DNA from: Phlebiopsis flavidoalba
Taxonomy: Eukaryota; Basidiomycota; Agaricomycetes; Polyporales; Phanerochaetaceae
Reading direction: 5' to 3'
Length of the DNA: 64,000 nucleotides
NCBI GenBank assembly: GCA_035772785.1
Contig: JAOCPU010000027.1
Location: 333,634-397,633, forward strand
Below the pieces are notes generated by a model. That model ran no database searches. It worked only from the letters and a program-made list of their open reading frames with translations, and had not been told where the DNA came from. Every line of letters starts with the position of its first letter. The stretch's first letter is position 1. The position numbers were made by a program, and so were the translations under genes. Below are positions 25,137-38,647 of the stretch, piece after piece.

Positions 25137-28100
25137 GGTACCCAACGATAAGAACTGGAAGGGAAAGCTCCGGTAGCAAGGGTGCTGTTTTGCGTCTCAC
25201 TGTAAAGGCATATGATGAAAGTTTATCGACAATAGAATATGCATGCGGATAATGAGAATGGCATATGTCCATAACTGTTCATGTTCATGTTATCAACACG
25301 CAACACGCATCAACCAGATGCGTTTCCCGAGCCCGAATATGATATTTCATCGTCGGCGACTGTGCTACCGTGTGATCTTTGTAGTTGGATGAGCCCACTC
25401 GATACGCTTCTTGGGAGAACATCAGCTGGAGGTTGGGCAATGCCAAGAAAGCTACCTACCACTCATGCCCGGAGGGCCGCCTTCTGTAGAAATCGTCCCA
25501 AATGGACGACACTTGCTGAACCTCAAGACTCTTATGACCCGACTTGGTGTTGCTGCTGGTTACATGACGAGGCTCATATGTCTCCCTGTTAGGTCGCGAT
25601 TTCTTCGCGAAGACGTGCCCGAGTGTTGGCTTGACACGCACGGCTTCGTAGCAAATCCCAGCCCTTGTAACCAGTAACTTGCTCATGACAGACTTACGAT
25701 GTAGTGCTAGGAGGGATGAACACCACATTATGGGTTGGAGAGGAAGAGGCCGGGACGACGATCAGAGTGAGCCTGGGATATTCCCGCCTGATCATAACTA
25801 ACCGTTTCATTGATATCTCAAGTCGTGGACTGAGACAGCACAACTGACCGATGGTATTCTTGTTTCAATTCCCCATTTAAAAAAAAAAAACGCGAGATCT
25901 GTGATGATCGTTTGGAATCTAGGTCGCCCATCGTAAATCCACTGCAAGGTGGTCACTTGTCTTGGGAACACTTTTCATAAACAGCCGGCTCACCTGCGTC
26001 CACAGTCGATAGCCATGTTCCCGGTCCCGCGTACGCAAATCCTTCGGTCCGATCTATTAAGATACGCGCAATCTAGCGACCGACTTCGTCCTTCAAAGGC
26101 CGAGTCTACGGAACGACAAGTCAATCAAGGTGTACATGTTCGTCGTATCGAGCCTTGACCGTGTACCCCCAATCTCATTGCCATGGTCATCTTCAATGAT
26201 TACTGGGACGCTGGCGTTGAGGCTTTGTAGCGTTCCACTGAAATCGCCAACCCTGGAAAAGCATGAGTGTTAATGTGCACTCATGGTACCAACGGTTGGA
26301 TGGCCAGGGGTCCTTGGCACAACAACTTGTGTTAGTTCATTTCCTGCGATCTCTTCGAAAACCACTGTAGTGCTAGCTCGCGCCAGGGATTCACCCAATT
26401 TTTTTTTTAATAATGTATTCCTTTTTGCACGTGGGCGCCCACACTGCTCAACGCGACGACGACACAAGGGGGGGGGGGGAAAATTTTTTTTAATCCTGTT
26501 TCTGTCTTCTCAAGGGAGCCGTCACTAGAAGCGAACTGTCGGGTTTTTTCTTCTCTGGACTTATTATCACCCTCAAAGAGTACTTGAACTGAAAATTTTC
26601 AAAACCCCATCAGAGGCACAAATTACACGACCTACCGCACCCCTGGAATAGGTAATTTTTGTCCTGCTTCCTAGGATCGACGAACGACGCTCTGTTCGGC
26701 TCTCTGCCAAACGAAAACCCCGGTTTTGAACTAGCGGATCTTAACAAATTCCGGTTCAAACGCTTGTGAACCGACGTGTTGGGGGGGCACCAATACCGGT
26801 GGTTGATGCGAGCCAGCATACATGTTGCGCATGTTCAGCCGGCCTCATGAAGGCGTGAAGGCGTGATAGAGGGGCAGAACGACGTCCCGTGGGGGGAATG
26901 TGCTGCGTGAGGTTCGTTTTTGGGGGAGAGATAATTAAACCTGGGGTCAGAAGGCCAGAGACCCCATACGTTCATAGACGGCAAAGCCTCTTTGTAGACG
27001 AGGACCAAAGAGCTCTATCTTTGCCTGATAGGACAGGCGCCCGTCCCTCACGAGCGTTAAGTGGTGATCATAATAATCAACGGACGGAGTTATCGTTGAC
27101 TCGGACAGTGCATTGAATAACCGTGGTGCGCGTATGAGGGGGGGTGCTGACGGGCGCGTTGTCTGTTCTGCTGGTGGTCTCCAAGACCGGAATACGACTC
27201 TGGATATTCCACTACCTCCTCTGCCCACTGAAGCGGCTATTCAGCCGGTTCGAACACTGAAATCGACGGGAAGAACCTCACACTTCCTTGCGGGCTCCTG
27301 GCTTCATTCCAATGTATGGAGTCATGTTCCTCTGGGATGGGGAGGCCTGTCTATATGGTTGAGGTTCGTACTGTCCACGATCATACGATCATACACTGGC
27401 GTAGTCAGTGTGGTTGGCGGTGTATTCCCTTTGCGGCTGCTCCCTGTTCTTCCGTGAACGACCCAGGCGATGTATGGAAAATAAGACGGGGGCATGGACG
27501 GAGTATCTTGGATTAGCGGCGGACGGTTTCAAGAATATGTGAGAGTTGGAAAAGGATGGTGAACTCCCAGCCGGTTTTGGTTTTTTTGGGGTTTGGAGAG
27601 GTGGTCGGACGTTGAATTCAAAGGGGAACTTTCGAGCACATAAATGGAGGGCTACGAATTCCATCCGTTTGCCGATGTTGCATATCTTTCCCATAGGTGA
27701 AGACAATGAGGATTTTGCAACGAGGATAGCGCGAGGGTGCAGGACGCCTCTAGAACGCAAGTCAGCTCCTCACGCTACGACGATGATACCTCCGACTGCC
27801 TGCGTCTTGGCGCGTGGTGGAATGGGCAGAGACTGTTCGCCGGCATCATCGGGTTTCAGTGTGACCCTAACGTTGTAGGTATTCCGACGACCAAACCTTA
27901 ACAATGGCACAGCGATCTAGGTTATGCACAAAGTCGGCATGCAACGAGGTTGCGACCAGGGGTTCGCGATGCTATAAGTCACATAGACTTTGTAGATCCA
28001 CAATCTTTGATAGGGGCACTTCAACCAATTACCGCTCCACGCAGTTTTCTTCTGAGTGACCAAGTACATAGTTTTGGGGGACGAGCTTAATTAATAACTT

Positions 28101-29849
28101 CCTCGAGCTCTCGTGTGCCGCAAGCAGTCTATAGTATTCTGCAGGATTTGAAAGCAGTGCAGGGCTCGTCCAGAGAGAAGCCCGAGGTGACAATTACCGC
28201 CTCGTGACCTATCCCTGACAAAACGTCGGTTTTCAAAATTGAGGACTTGTAAGACGTGATGCCATATTGCTGGCTACCGGCAGTAGCGCCGTCCTGGTCG
28301 AGTTGGTGGATCTGAAAGAAGAGCTTGGGACAACTTTGACGTGATCGGAATCGGGCTGTTCTTGGCACAATTTGTCCCACATCAAAGGTATGTAGGGCTG
28401 CTGAAAAAAACTATGAGTCTGTCCCGTCAGAGCTCTGAGGCGACTGTTGAAGCGGCTCTGTGCTGTGTTTGTGCTGTCCTGCAGAGACACGCTGAGGATC
28501 CTTGCATAAATGGACAAGCTTGGGTTAGATAGCAAACGCGTTGTCCAGTTTATACAGAAGACTCACGCTACCCCGCCCTTGAGGGTGAAAGTTGCGCGCA
28601 ATAGCGGGGACTTGATGCACTCACGTTTAGTGCTAAATACCAGCAATGGAAATGAACAGATACTGACCCAATCAGAACTATGTGTCGCGTACCTCCCCTG
28701 GAGGGAAAAACCTTGTCCAGAGCACCCAATCGACTGAGGGTTAGGCTGCTCCTGCTTCCTTTTCTTGCCCGTAGAAGCCTTACTAAGCTCCCCTTTGAGG
28801 TCTTCAGTACGCAGCTTTGCGTCGAAGTGGAGCTAAACTTGACTGGATCCGAAGAGCCGTCAGTCCGTGTGTTACGAGACGTTCTACACACGCATAGGCG
28901 CAATCCACTTGTTCGGTTATATACAGAATGACAAAACACGCGCATTCCTAGGCAAAAAAAGAGACTAAGAGTGCTTTCGGCCTGTAATAAATGCGAAGAA
29001 CTGTGCCTTTCGAGGATCTTTTTCCTGCTCCAAATTTCGGTGGTCTGACACTAATGCGTAATGCCGTTAAAATTCATGAATTTTGACACTCATCACCGCC
29101 AGCATGGGCCCAAGCCTATCAAGCAGGCGCTTTTCTCAATCTCCGCTTGAGAGCGCAAATCTAGATGGTCGTCTCCTGCGCTATTTATATCCCTTCATGT
29201 CATCAAACGGGTTGGAAGGTCGAAGGTTGGGCGAACTGAGAGTAGCGTCGTATTACATCACGTCGGCAGGGGTAGAGGCTGCGGCGACATATGACATCCG
29301 GGACTCATACACTGAGTGCGTTAGTGGGCCGACCTAGGTAGAAACCAGGGTTTTTAGGCGTAGGGTCCTGGTCACAGTCTGGCGCAAAGTGAACTGAAGC
29401 AGTAGTTATCGTGGTGTGTGAACGCATGAGCGCGGACTTTGGAAGCACTTTTTGTGCAGATGCGATCCGTGAGCATCCATACCATTCGCCCTGTCAAATG
29501 GTGATTGATTGAAAGCAAGTGTATTCAATCTTAATGAACCCTAGCCTTTCAGCATTTTACTTCGCCGAGCGCTGCCAGACATGTGCAGTCTATGACTGTG
29601 CTCATGCTCAAAGTATGCTTTCTGTTTCAGGTGTCCCGGTTGAGTCCAACTTGAGGGACGATGATTGGTCTTGTGTGACGTGCGTTGGATTGTGATAAAG
29701 ATTTCAGCTCAGACAGGCGAGAAGATCAGAATTGATAACCTTCGGATGTGGCAATTCACCAAGTTCGACACGGACAGCGCAGTCCCGTCAATCGATCCAA
29801 CTTAGTAATAACGTATAGCAATGGCAGTTAGAGTGACAAATAATCTGCT
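25137..29849. other. 4.7 kb with no recognised gene
   Basis: Many short frames, none assigned. The most coding-like pieces are on +: LDIPLPPLPTEAAIQP (27202-27249), a 27546-27878 frame, and 28510-28737. On minus, LNASVPVIIEDDHGNEIG (about 26175-26230) looks protein-like. Homopolymers are frequent (T and G runs at 26400-26495). These may be exons of badly disrupted genes, but I cannot name a family or link them. Confidence 0.4.
26401..26492. repeat. cluster of homopolymer runs
   Basis: A T run near 26400-26409 and, at 26468-26492, twelve G followed by four A and about nine T. Such runs are prone to sequencing slippage and reduce trust in any frame crossing them. Confidence 0.8.
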
Positions 29850-32445
29850 CAGTGGGTTGTAAGTAAAGTGAGGGTTTCTGCGCAGCACGTGAGCTCCTAG
29901 TCTGAATTCTAGCGACCGTCATGTGTCTGCTTACTCCTTATCTGTGTCAAGTCGAGAAAAGCGTGGTGTTGCCTATCTTTCTCGACATCCGCCTCAGGTC
30001 CAACCGTTCCTTGTTTTCATAGTCTCCAACAGTCTGCGCTTCTGTCCGTTCAGATCGGAATGTTCACCCAACGGATGACCAGACACAACATGAATGAAGA
30101 TACGCAGAGCAAAATGAGGAATAGCCGTTTTGCCGGGGATGTAGGATTAGGAGCATCCTGGGCTGAAATGTCTCGGACCCTATGATGTTGCCTATAGCAG
30201 AAACGCAGCGAGCGTCATTGCATTTACTGTTACCGATTTCTTTGTGTGTCCGTCTAGTATTGCTAGCATTGTAGGCGTAAACAATGGCGCAAAGAGAGCT
30301 GCCGAAAAAGGTCACGATGTAGTTGCCTACATCAAGTGTGGTATTTTTTTTTTTCAATATCGCGCCGCGTTCATATCCTATACGCTCACCAAAGAGGAGA
30401 GCACCTTTATTCTGGGGAACGGACTTTAGCCCGACAAAGCAGACTGAACCATATTATTGTTTGGGAATACAGTGCCAACAGACGATCGGTAGCATCCGTT
30501 CTCCCTTGCCAAGAAGTCAATGTCCTGGCCATTATCAACACACATCGATACGATACGAAACAGCTTACATAATAATCCGAGTACCATCCACACACAGGGC
30601 ACTGCGATCATATCCCCTAACTGCTCCAATTGCGAAGAGAGGGATCAACGCTTGTTGGGAACTAACGTTGACATTATTCATCAGACGTCTGTGTGAGGAC
30701 TACCACTTGGTCAAGCGGGGGTAGTAGCAAGAAGCTCTCAACACAGACGCGTGTCATATACCAATAGCTCTACTGAATTGGTGAGTATGTAATCATGAAC
30801 AACACACTATCTTCGTACCTTTTAAGTAATGTATGTTTCGCAACTACAAGTTTGAGATTGCCTCGGATGGGGAGAAGTTTCACCATTTGCCAGAATTGAG
30901 ATACGCATTGTATGAGGCTCCCGGAGTTTAACTCAGGGCGTTCCGTTGTGGTCATCGCAGCTACGTCAGGAATACTACTCAGTCCATGATTCCAGTTCAT
31001 CAACCCCCCCCCCCCCCTGGTGAGGAACACTCACTCCAGTGAGTGTCAACACGACGATCAGCCTACGAAACGAATATCCAAGAAAGCTTCGATAACTTGT
31101 TGTCGTAAAATTGAACACTTTATTCCTCTGTCCCCCCGCCTTGATCATCGCGCCCTATACGTATCCACTGCAATGATGACGTTCCTGTCTAGAAAGGAAG
31201 TAGTGGCGTGTTAAGAGGAATGAGGTCAGGCATCAATACAATTGACGGTGATTCCCGACCACAAATTGCAAGCCGCCGGTGAGCAAATACATGGATCTTA
31301 TAAGGCGCAATAGCTGCCCCAACGTCAAAAGAGATGCCCTAGAGTGAGAAATTCAAGTGAAGTCAACAAAGTCTGGCGAGTCTTCTAGTAATATACGCAC
31401 GTAGGCCACGAAACCTCCAAATATTCCTGAGACCCCATTCTATGTAACGATCGAGCGCCTTCCAGAGAAGAGACAATCCTTCAGCATACCATCAGGTAGA
31501 GAAACCAGAGATGCGTCGAGCCTCCAAAAGTTGTAGGATTCATGAATATTCATGGACGTGGACGAGTCCCAGAGCGATACTCACCTGTTCCGTTTTCGTG
31601 TAAAACATAGAAATAATGAGAATCAATATCGGAGCCACACAACTCTCCAGTGCCCCTGTCAGATATTTTGCTGAGAACACGTATGATGCTTCTGAGCGGA
31701 AAGTATACCTAGGAGCAGCCTGAGTACGAAGAACGGGCCAAATGATTTGGGCACCGCGTGTAGCATCATGATAATACCCCACAGGAACACGTTGACCCCA
31801 AGGTATTTGCCCAGCCTGAGCCTTTGCGAGATGTACATCGTCGGAAAAACCCAAACGAGAAATCCTAAAGGCGATCAGATAGTTACGGAGGTGGATCATT
31901 GAGAAATCTGACCGAGATAGAAAGCAAGCGCGATGAGATTGTAGTGCTGGCCCATCACAAATTTAGCTTGTCTCTACGATGGTGGGTAGCTGAGTCGCTT
32001 TACCTGACCAGTAACAGGTAGACCCATGATGCTGACATACAATTGAGCATACGGACTAGAACAGTCCAAGGCTGAGCACTGACCTCGCGTAATTGAGAAC
32101 ATTCTTGTCGCTTCGGGTGAACTTTAGTAATCGATAGGACTAGGATGATGTTTCGAAAGATGGTGACTTACAGGTATTGCGAGCAATAGACCGCTTGGCA
32201 AAGTGGCGGAATCACCCAATCCTGTGCGTATTTTCGTAGCAGCCTTCGAGATGTATTACTCAGAACGGACTCACCAGCTTACGCCTGACCTTGAGATACT
32301 CTTCCTCAGTGAAGGTCTCTGCTCTTTCAAGCCCCACAAGTCGTAACGCCTCATCCTTATCGTTCAGGTCTAATGACGTGACCGATGATTCTCTAGCCTT
32401 CTCCGAATTCATCAGTACGGGGACAGTGGTATCAACCTTTGCCAT
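29850..32445 (-). pseudogene. MFS transporter, Dal5-like (allantoate permease type), copy C, broken
   Basis: Plasma-membrane major facilitator of the anion:cation symporter group related to allantoate/ureidosuccinate permease. The start at 32445 gives MAKVDTTVPVLMNSEKARES, and DEALRLVGLERAETFTEEEY with LKVRRKLVSPF follows (32260-32385). Further pieces on minus: WVIPPL near 32200-32215; RISRLGFSDDVHLAKAQAGQ and GYYHDATRG in shifted frames (31765-31865); LESCVAPILILIISMFYTKT (31598-31657); an APYKI/YLLTGG region near 31260-31310; GNYIVTFFGSS and VYAYNASNT (30250-30340); IGNIIGSETF (30150-30195); and an EADVEKDRQHHAFLDLT-like tail near 29940-29990. The last exon is placed near 29860 by the NPHFTY peptide. 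A run of 14 C lies at 31004-31017. Frame is broken many times. Confidence 0.78.
31004..31046. repeat. C14 run followed by perfect 9-bp inverted repeat
   Basis: Fourteen consecutive C at 31004-31017, then acactcact at 31027-31035 and its exact reverse complement at 31038-31046, with only two bases between. It lies in a non-conserved part of MFS copy C, probably an intron or decayed segment. Confidence 0.85.
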
Positions 32446-32831
32446 GATTTTAACCATCGCGCCAGAGAGCAATGAAAAACACAACCTCCGGGCTCAGCTT
32501 GGAAGAGCTCCATTTATGCATTTGGAGGACGCTAGCATTTAGGCAGCAGCTGGGAATTTTCAACTCCTCTGCAATGAAGTCACGAGCTTTGCGGCACGGG
32601 GAGAGATTGCCGTGAGTTCAGAGGAAGATACCCATGCGTGTTCAACGAGACACTCACTCCTTATTCAACCTACGCCTTAGCATGAAGGAGCCTGAAGTGT
32701 AAGTTCGCTTGCCAGAATCGGGACGTTGCGTTCTCATTGCGATGCCGCTCAAAGATTGCGGCAGCTAGAACCTCAGCGTTAGTATCACACGGCGTTGATT
32801 CTTGGGAACAGGAAACAACTACTTGTACAAC

Positions 32832-35395
32832 TTAGGAAACGTACACGAAGAACGGGTTTTTCTAACGATTTCGCGTCAGTAGTGTGCACGCCTGAATGGG
32901 GTTGTTGGGGAGAACCGTACTGTTGTCTGTCAGATCCATGAAAGCGTGTCGTTCCGCGCTCCCTTCTAATATCTTCCGGTGAAGTCATTTCCGTTACGTT
33001 GCGGACCTTTTGCTTCCTCTAGTTTTCGTCTGCTTCGTCTTGTTCATACGAATGTTAATCCAGCGCAAGGAGTGCAGACAACAGATGAAGATCATGCGGC
33101 CCGTGAGAAGTACCAATATGGCTATCCGTTTCCCTGGAATATAGGCGGAGCGTCACTTGGGCTGGAAAATTTCGGTGCCCCAATGATATTTCCTAAGACG
33201 TAAGGACACCATCGTCATCGAGTTGATCGTGTTCTGAGAAAAAGTAAGCGCTGAGTTCCAATCTCTAGACAACACTTCAAGAGGCACACCTTGCTTAGTG
33301 TGGCCGCTGGTGTTGCTGGCGTTATAAGCGTACACCGTCGCAAGACGCACTAACCGAAAGTGCCAATGAGATATGTGGCTTGGACCGACACCACGTGTCA
33401 GCAGCAAATAACCAGTCCCATCAATGAGTCTACCGACCAAAAAGCAAGACACCCTTCTTGCCGGAGTCGTTGAGCCCAATAAGCATGGCTTGCATCCGAC
33501 GATCGTTGGGACCAAAGGCGTACACGATCAGGCGTCATCACGCGATATCGGTCGATCCCTAAAAATGACGCGTGAGCTGGTTTCTATCGTCCCAGAGAAT
33601 TAGCGTAGTCTCTTACAATCTGTCCGAGTACCAACCGCAGAACAACGTCATCATAGAGGCAACCAACACCTCCTGGAGTGGGAAAAGAATGAGTGTCTGC
33701 ATTTGACCTGTTTCACAAACCGTTATCAGTTGAGGGTCAGAGTAAAACCAGGGTTCTGGACAAACAGTATAACCGAAAATCGTTCGATGATGACATCTGC
33801 CTGACTGCTCATGTGGCGGGCCCGTCGTAAAGCGTGAGCGCATCTAATAGAAGGTAAGACCTCGATAGTAAACACTTTTAAAAGTTGCACTTCAATGTAC
33901 CCCCAGCAATTAGGGAAAGTGCTCCGGCTGGAACGATAGGATTTAGAATCCTTAGGAGATGCTAGGAATGTTAAGGAAACGGGACCCTGACTCCATTAAA
34001 TGTCCCGTTTCAGCCACGATGTCGAGCAAAATACAGAACGTCACTTGTAACGGCTTTGATGATCTGATACTTATTCCAATTGCTTGCGTTCGACTGCGTA
34101 CCAAACGCTGAATCATTACACGCACACCGCAGCTAGCGCGGCACTGATACGTTCTTCTTTCGTCAGGACGCCGGCTATGAACCGGAGAGTCCGAGGTAGC
34201 CATTATAAGCACGGCGAATCTCCGAAGGAGGGATGGCAAAAGACCCGCCAAGGAGGAGGTAGATGAATCTTGTAGGGAGCGAGGAAGTTTCCGTAGTAGA
34301 AAGTAGATAACATACAGCCACGAAGCCACCGAAGACTGAGGTAAAGTCCACATTCTACTAGAGTGCATCAAATCACCGACTAGAGCTCGTAAGAATGACA
34401 TATCGCGCACCATAACATAGAACCATGATACGCGCTTGGCCTAGAGTAATCCAATTAGAGGGGCTTGACGCCTTGATGGGATATTCGACGTATAACTGTT
34501 CATCCTTCTTGTAAAAAACATGGAGACAATGAAGGCACCCAAGATGAGGTTGCTAAACACAGCATTCGCACATGCCAGGGAGGGAAACGGGGAGAGGCAA
34601 AGAATGCCTTGAAAGATGTCGTAGAAGCATGAAACATAAGGATGGGCGCCCCCAAACAACCGATGTCTCACACCTAGTGACGGAGACCAGAAGATCAGTT
34701 AAGTGGCGGACCACGGACGTGAGTTTCGCACCAAGATATTTTTGCGACGCGGAGTTTTCTGTGAGTATGTACACGGTAGGAAACTCCCAGACCAAAAACC
34801 CATGGCCAGACAGCTGAGTGAATGTCACAGCGACAACGTGACATCGAGCGTACCGCGTGAAAAAGGCTAGAGAAACTAAGTGTAGTGATAGGCCTTTGAT
34901 CGGTAGTCCCATGATGCTGTGCAAACGTGTTCAGACGGGCTGTTGGGTTGGTGGCTGAGAGCTAGGACCGGACCTAGCATAGTTTGGAGACGTCTTGTCG
35001 CGGTTTGCACAGGTAAGTCATAGTTCTGGTTCGCATACTCGAGCAGACATACAATAAACTGGGTAAAAGTAGGAACGGGCCGCGCAGATCGGTGGGAATG
35101 ATCATATCGCAGGGTTTGTTACGTAATCCGACCTGCCTAGATGACAGAGGCTCCTCACAAGCTTGCGAAGTGAAGGCGTTTGTTGTACTCCTCGCTGATG
35201 AACTGCTGCGCTGCGCTCCCTGGCCCACAAGTTTCCGGTGACTTCGTCTCCGTCCGACGGTCATCGGACCTACTCTGTTCCGACACCGACCTCGGAGGTC
35301 TACGACATGCTTCTCGTCTACGCGGAGAAAGAGTCGGAACACCTTTCCTGATCGCTGTGGATTCGGGACGAGAGCGTCCATGGCTCTGGTCTGAA
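32832..35395 (-). pseudogene. MFS transporter, Dal5-like, copy D, broken
   Basis: Second Dal5-like copy, same strand as copy C and 387 bp upstream of it. The N-terminal cytosolic part lies near 35180-35395 (VDLRGRCRNRVG and AQQFISEEYN in different frames; start inferred). Then come a NYDLPV piece near 35020, SIMGLPIKG (34890-34917), VWEFPTVYI (34770-34797), a LGAKL block (34717-34737), an APYKI/LTGG region with SDSPVHS (34160-34182), VYAYNASNTSGHTKQ (33291-33335), IPGKRIAIL (33120-33146), LRWINIRMNKT (33040-33073), and a terminal RRERGTTRFHGSDRQQ/HAFMDLTD overlap (32920-32965). An intron and the last exon NPFFVYVS with a stop at 32832-32834 follow. More diverged than copies E and F. Many frame breaks. 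Confidence 0.75.
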
Positions 35396-35910
35396 CGTAG
35401 GGGACTTGGCCAAAGGACCAAATGGTAGGTTTAGAAGCACCGTTGAAGACGACCACAAGACTGGCCATGAGAACCACTGAACTTAAGTATTACTCATCCG
35501 TGTGAAGCGCACACGCACGGATATTTATACAATCAGGTACGTATGGTTCGTAGTGATGGTGGGGCCTACAGGTTTATCTTTCAAGGATGCACGGCACTGT
35601 TGCCGTTGCTCGGTACGGTTTTGCGGCACAGAGGATACACGAGACTATGCATGGCTAACGATGCTGCTGGGATCAGTCGGGGATTGGACACTGATAGAAA
35701 CATCAATGTGGAGTCTTGTTGAACTGCGAAGTCGCACCCGTACCGTAAGTGTACGCCCTCTCTTCTAGAAGCCTACTTTCACACCCATATTTTCGCACTT
35801 TCCACAAACCACAAAGAATACGAGGCGGAGATGGTGACTAGATGGTATAAGCAGGTATGATAGCGACAACATGGAGAAAGAATACTACACGACAGTGATC
35901 CCGTATATAT
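35396..35910. other. intergenic, nothing recognised
   Basis: Between copy D and the thiolase 3' end. A plus-strand frame (35502-35768) spans most of it but carries no motif. Confidence 0.45.
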
Positions 35911-37507
35911 TTACGAGTTTCATTGGATGACAGCGCGGATGCGCACCGCCCTATAACACTGCTGCAGTAAGTCAAATTGGCACAACCTTGATAGCGAAAT
36001 CTGCTTACGCCGTGCAGTATGCCCGCCGCGCCATACTGGCCAGACTTCATGCATGTGACCAAGCGCTACCATGAATGCGAGACTCCTGAGTTCGATGGCG
36101 TGGCCCAGGGCAACGCACCACTATTCACCATTAGCAACTTATTGCCGGAAACGCGCCTTGTCTGCCATCACCGTTCACGTTGATCTTTGCTGGGTCAATA
36201 CCGAGCTACTTCTCAACGAATCCTGACGACAAACGGGAGAACGACGCTATTTCGTCTGTACTTCGATAATAGTTAGACCGATGTCGTCAAGGTTTGCTGA
36301 TCCTGCAATTCCCTCGAGTGAACTTCGGAATCGCCAAAAGGCGGGAGCATGCGGGGAAAGTACAATTGGAGTACTACTTGCCCGGGCGCAATCGGGCATT
36401 AACGAGTTAAATTAGTAGAGCACAATGGCATCGATAAGGCAAGCATATCCCGGAGCGAGCCGCATAGTATTGGGTCGGACTCACAGATAACCTTCGCCAA
36501 GGAGTTGTTCCGCCTTACACACGTTCCTTCCGCCGTTCTCGGCCGGAACATTTAAGGATGCAGCGGCGAAGGACAACCGTAGTTCAAACTATAGATGAAG
36601 GTTAGAGCGGAGAGTCGTGATGGTACCCTCCGTTCTCCTCTTGAAGCCTTGAATCGGGTTTCAGGGTAGGGACCTTTCGCTCGTAAATAACCCGCTTGTT
36701 ACTCTTCGTCTTCCCGGATGACGGTCTCCTCGCCCTTCTTCGTCTTGATTACGACTGGCGCAATTTCGTGCGTTGAAAGGCACCCTCCTTCCATGCGCGT
36801 TCTGCACGCTTATATGACTCTATGCAGTGCGGCATCTTGGGACTCCTCTCGGGAGAGATCTGGGTACTTCTCTGCCCGCGTGTTCACCGCAGTTTACCCA
36901 TGGCGAACTTGTTGTAAACATCCAGAGCCCGTCGTTCTCGAGCGAGTCCTTGGTCTCAAATTTTTGCCGAAAAATCGGGTTCTGGCGGGGTATAGGAGGA
37001 AGCTGAGCAATACGCGTGTGAGTTTTCCACCGGCAAACGGCTGGAAGAATGGACTCACGGAGCAGCATTGCTCATGCTCTCCATACAACACCACGCTACA
37101 AACAACACTCTTGTAGCCCCGCTGGATATGCTCTGCGCCGCGATCATGACAGGATTGTGAGACCGCTGGCGCAGACCCTTGTTAATCGTGGGTCGCACGT
37201 CTGAACTTGTCTTCATGCCGGCACCGAGGGCTACCTGACGCGCTGGCGACTGGCCGACCCAGCCTGGACGACATTGCCGAAGTAGATCTCTTCTACCACA
37301 GCAGGGTCGACCTTGGACTGCTCGAACGCGTGCTTGAGTGCGGTAACACCGAGCTCCGGTGCGGTTACAGCTTTGAGAGCGCCCCGTTGATGGAACCAAC
37401 CGGGGTCGGCTGGCGGCGACGATGACGACTTCGCGTGCTTGGTGACGTGCCTACACGATATTCGTTAAGAGCGCTGCAATTTTGCCCAGACCTTTTCACC
37501 CACCATG
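35911..37507 (-). CDS. ERG10: acetyl-CoA C-acetyltransferase (thiolase II), frame-disrupted
   Basis: Condenses two acetyl-CoA into acetoacetyl-CoA, the first step of the mevalonate/ergosterol route. On minus: VVIVAA (about 37412-37430), TPVGSINGAL (37375-37410), GVTALKHAFEQSKVDPAVVE in mixed frames (37285-37345), GQSPARQVALGAGMKTSSD (37203-37259), then INK..CASGL, the nucleophile loop, whose Cys codon is retained at 37171-37173 beside a frame shift. MIAAQSISSGATRV (37105-37146), QNPIF, KDSLENDGLW (36925-36955), a WKEG/VSFP part, REDEE (36705-36720), KINVNG (36170-36190), ALGHAI (36085-36105, catalytic His region) and SGQYGAAGI (36014-36042) follow, then an intron and a GGxASA exon. Cytosolic Erg10 rather than a peroxisomal thiolase is likely, because the start region gives only a short leader. 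At least eight single-base shifts. Confidence 0.85.
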
Positions 37508-37848
37508 GTGCGACGAAAGGTGGTGGGTAAGGGTACCGGAATGGTGGGGACGAGGTTGAACCTGGCAAAACATGCTATCTGCCACAATTTATATTCCGCC
37601 TGTTCAACCAATCGTTTTAGCGATGCCAAAGAATTCGTCTATCGTACGACAACGAGGATCTCTGGGGCACGCTTGGAAACGGCAGCAACAAAATGTGGGG
37701 TGGCACGACGAGGCCTCCGGTGATGGTCGTGTTCGGGTGAGGTACATTTTATAACTTAAGCAGCAGTCGGGCTCGGAGGCATGTGAATCCGACCCCGGCC
37801 TGTGCGCGGAACTAGGGACGAGGACATGTGAGCAGCCCTCCGATGCCT

Positions 37849-38647
37849 TTATTGATCCACTCTAAAGTCGACAACATTGCCTAGCACCATGAACCACGCC
37901 TCTAGCCATCGTAAAGGGCGATCCGCCCTCGCTACACTTGGTTTCTCTCATAATCTCATCTAAAACCTCGGCAGTGTGACAGGGGATGCATGTACCAAAC
38001 ACGGAGTTCCTAACGTAGGGTGGTCTCCCTGAGAAAGCATCGCAAATATTGTGCCTGGGGACCTGGAAGGAGAGCAAATGACGAGTTATTCGAGCCTGGC
38101 AAGGTAGATGTCAGGAACAATGGAGAGGCCGTTATGTCCTCTAAGGGGAGCCGGTGTGCCATCTGCGGAAAATCCAATCAGTGCGCCGACACACTCAGCA
38201 AGACATCGCGCGTTACTGCTGCATGTAAACGAAAAGTAGAATGCTAACATAGGGAAAACCTGAAAAGTTGGAGAGAATACGACATCATTGCTGGAACGTC
38301 GCTAATAGCAAAATTATCACTAGCGTCAGGCAGTGGCATCGTCTTCGGCCTCCAGGATCCCGAAGTCGTCGGCTAGAGATGATAGGGACTCGGGCGGCTC
38401 TTCGATGGGACTACAACAGTACGAGACAAGTGACCAAGGCCTTGAACGAGCTGACAACGAGACCTGAGCGTGAAGCGGTAGGAGAACCCATCGGGTGGCG
38501 CACATGGTGCTCTTTCCAAGTCCAGCCAGTTTGGAAAAATCTCTTCAGCAAGTCATCCTTGGTTTCGGCAGAGGTAGCAAGCAGGCCTGAGTACTTGGAT
38601 AAATAGGCTTTGCATGCGAGATCGAATTGTAGACGAGTGAGTGTCAT
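37849..38647 (-). CDS. ATG10: autophagy E2-like enzyme Atg10, frame-disrupted
   Basis: Ubiquitin-conjugase-like enzyme that joins Atg12 to Atg5 during autophagosome formation. The ATG at 38647 opens MTLTRLQFDLACKAYLSKYS (38588-38647), then a GWTWKEH piece (38508-38530). The middle is weaker (LEDITASP near 38105-38130). The C-terminal autophagy active-site domain is clear: LSQGDHPTLGTP in shifted frames (38000-38040), MHP-CHTAEVLDEIMRET (37935-37990) with the catalytic Cys codon at 37979-37981, and a last part WLEAWFMVLGNVVDFRVDQ before the stop at 37849. The HPCHT form fits Atg10 better than Atg3, and the length (about 800 bp with introns) fits too. One extra base falls exactly at the HPC motif, which would destroy the enzyme if real. 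Confidence 0.75.
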
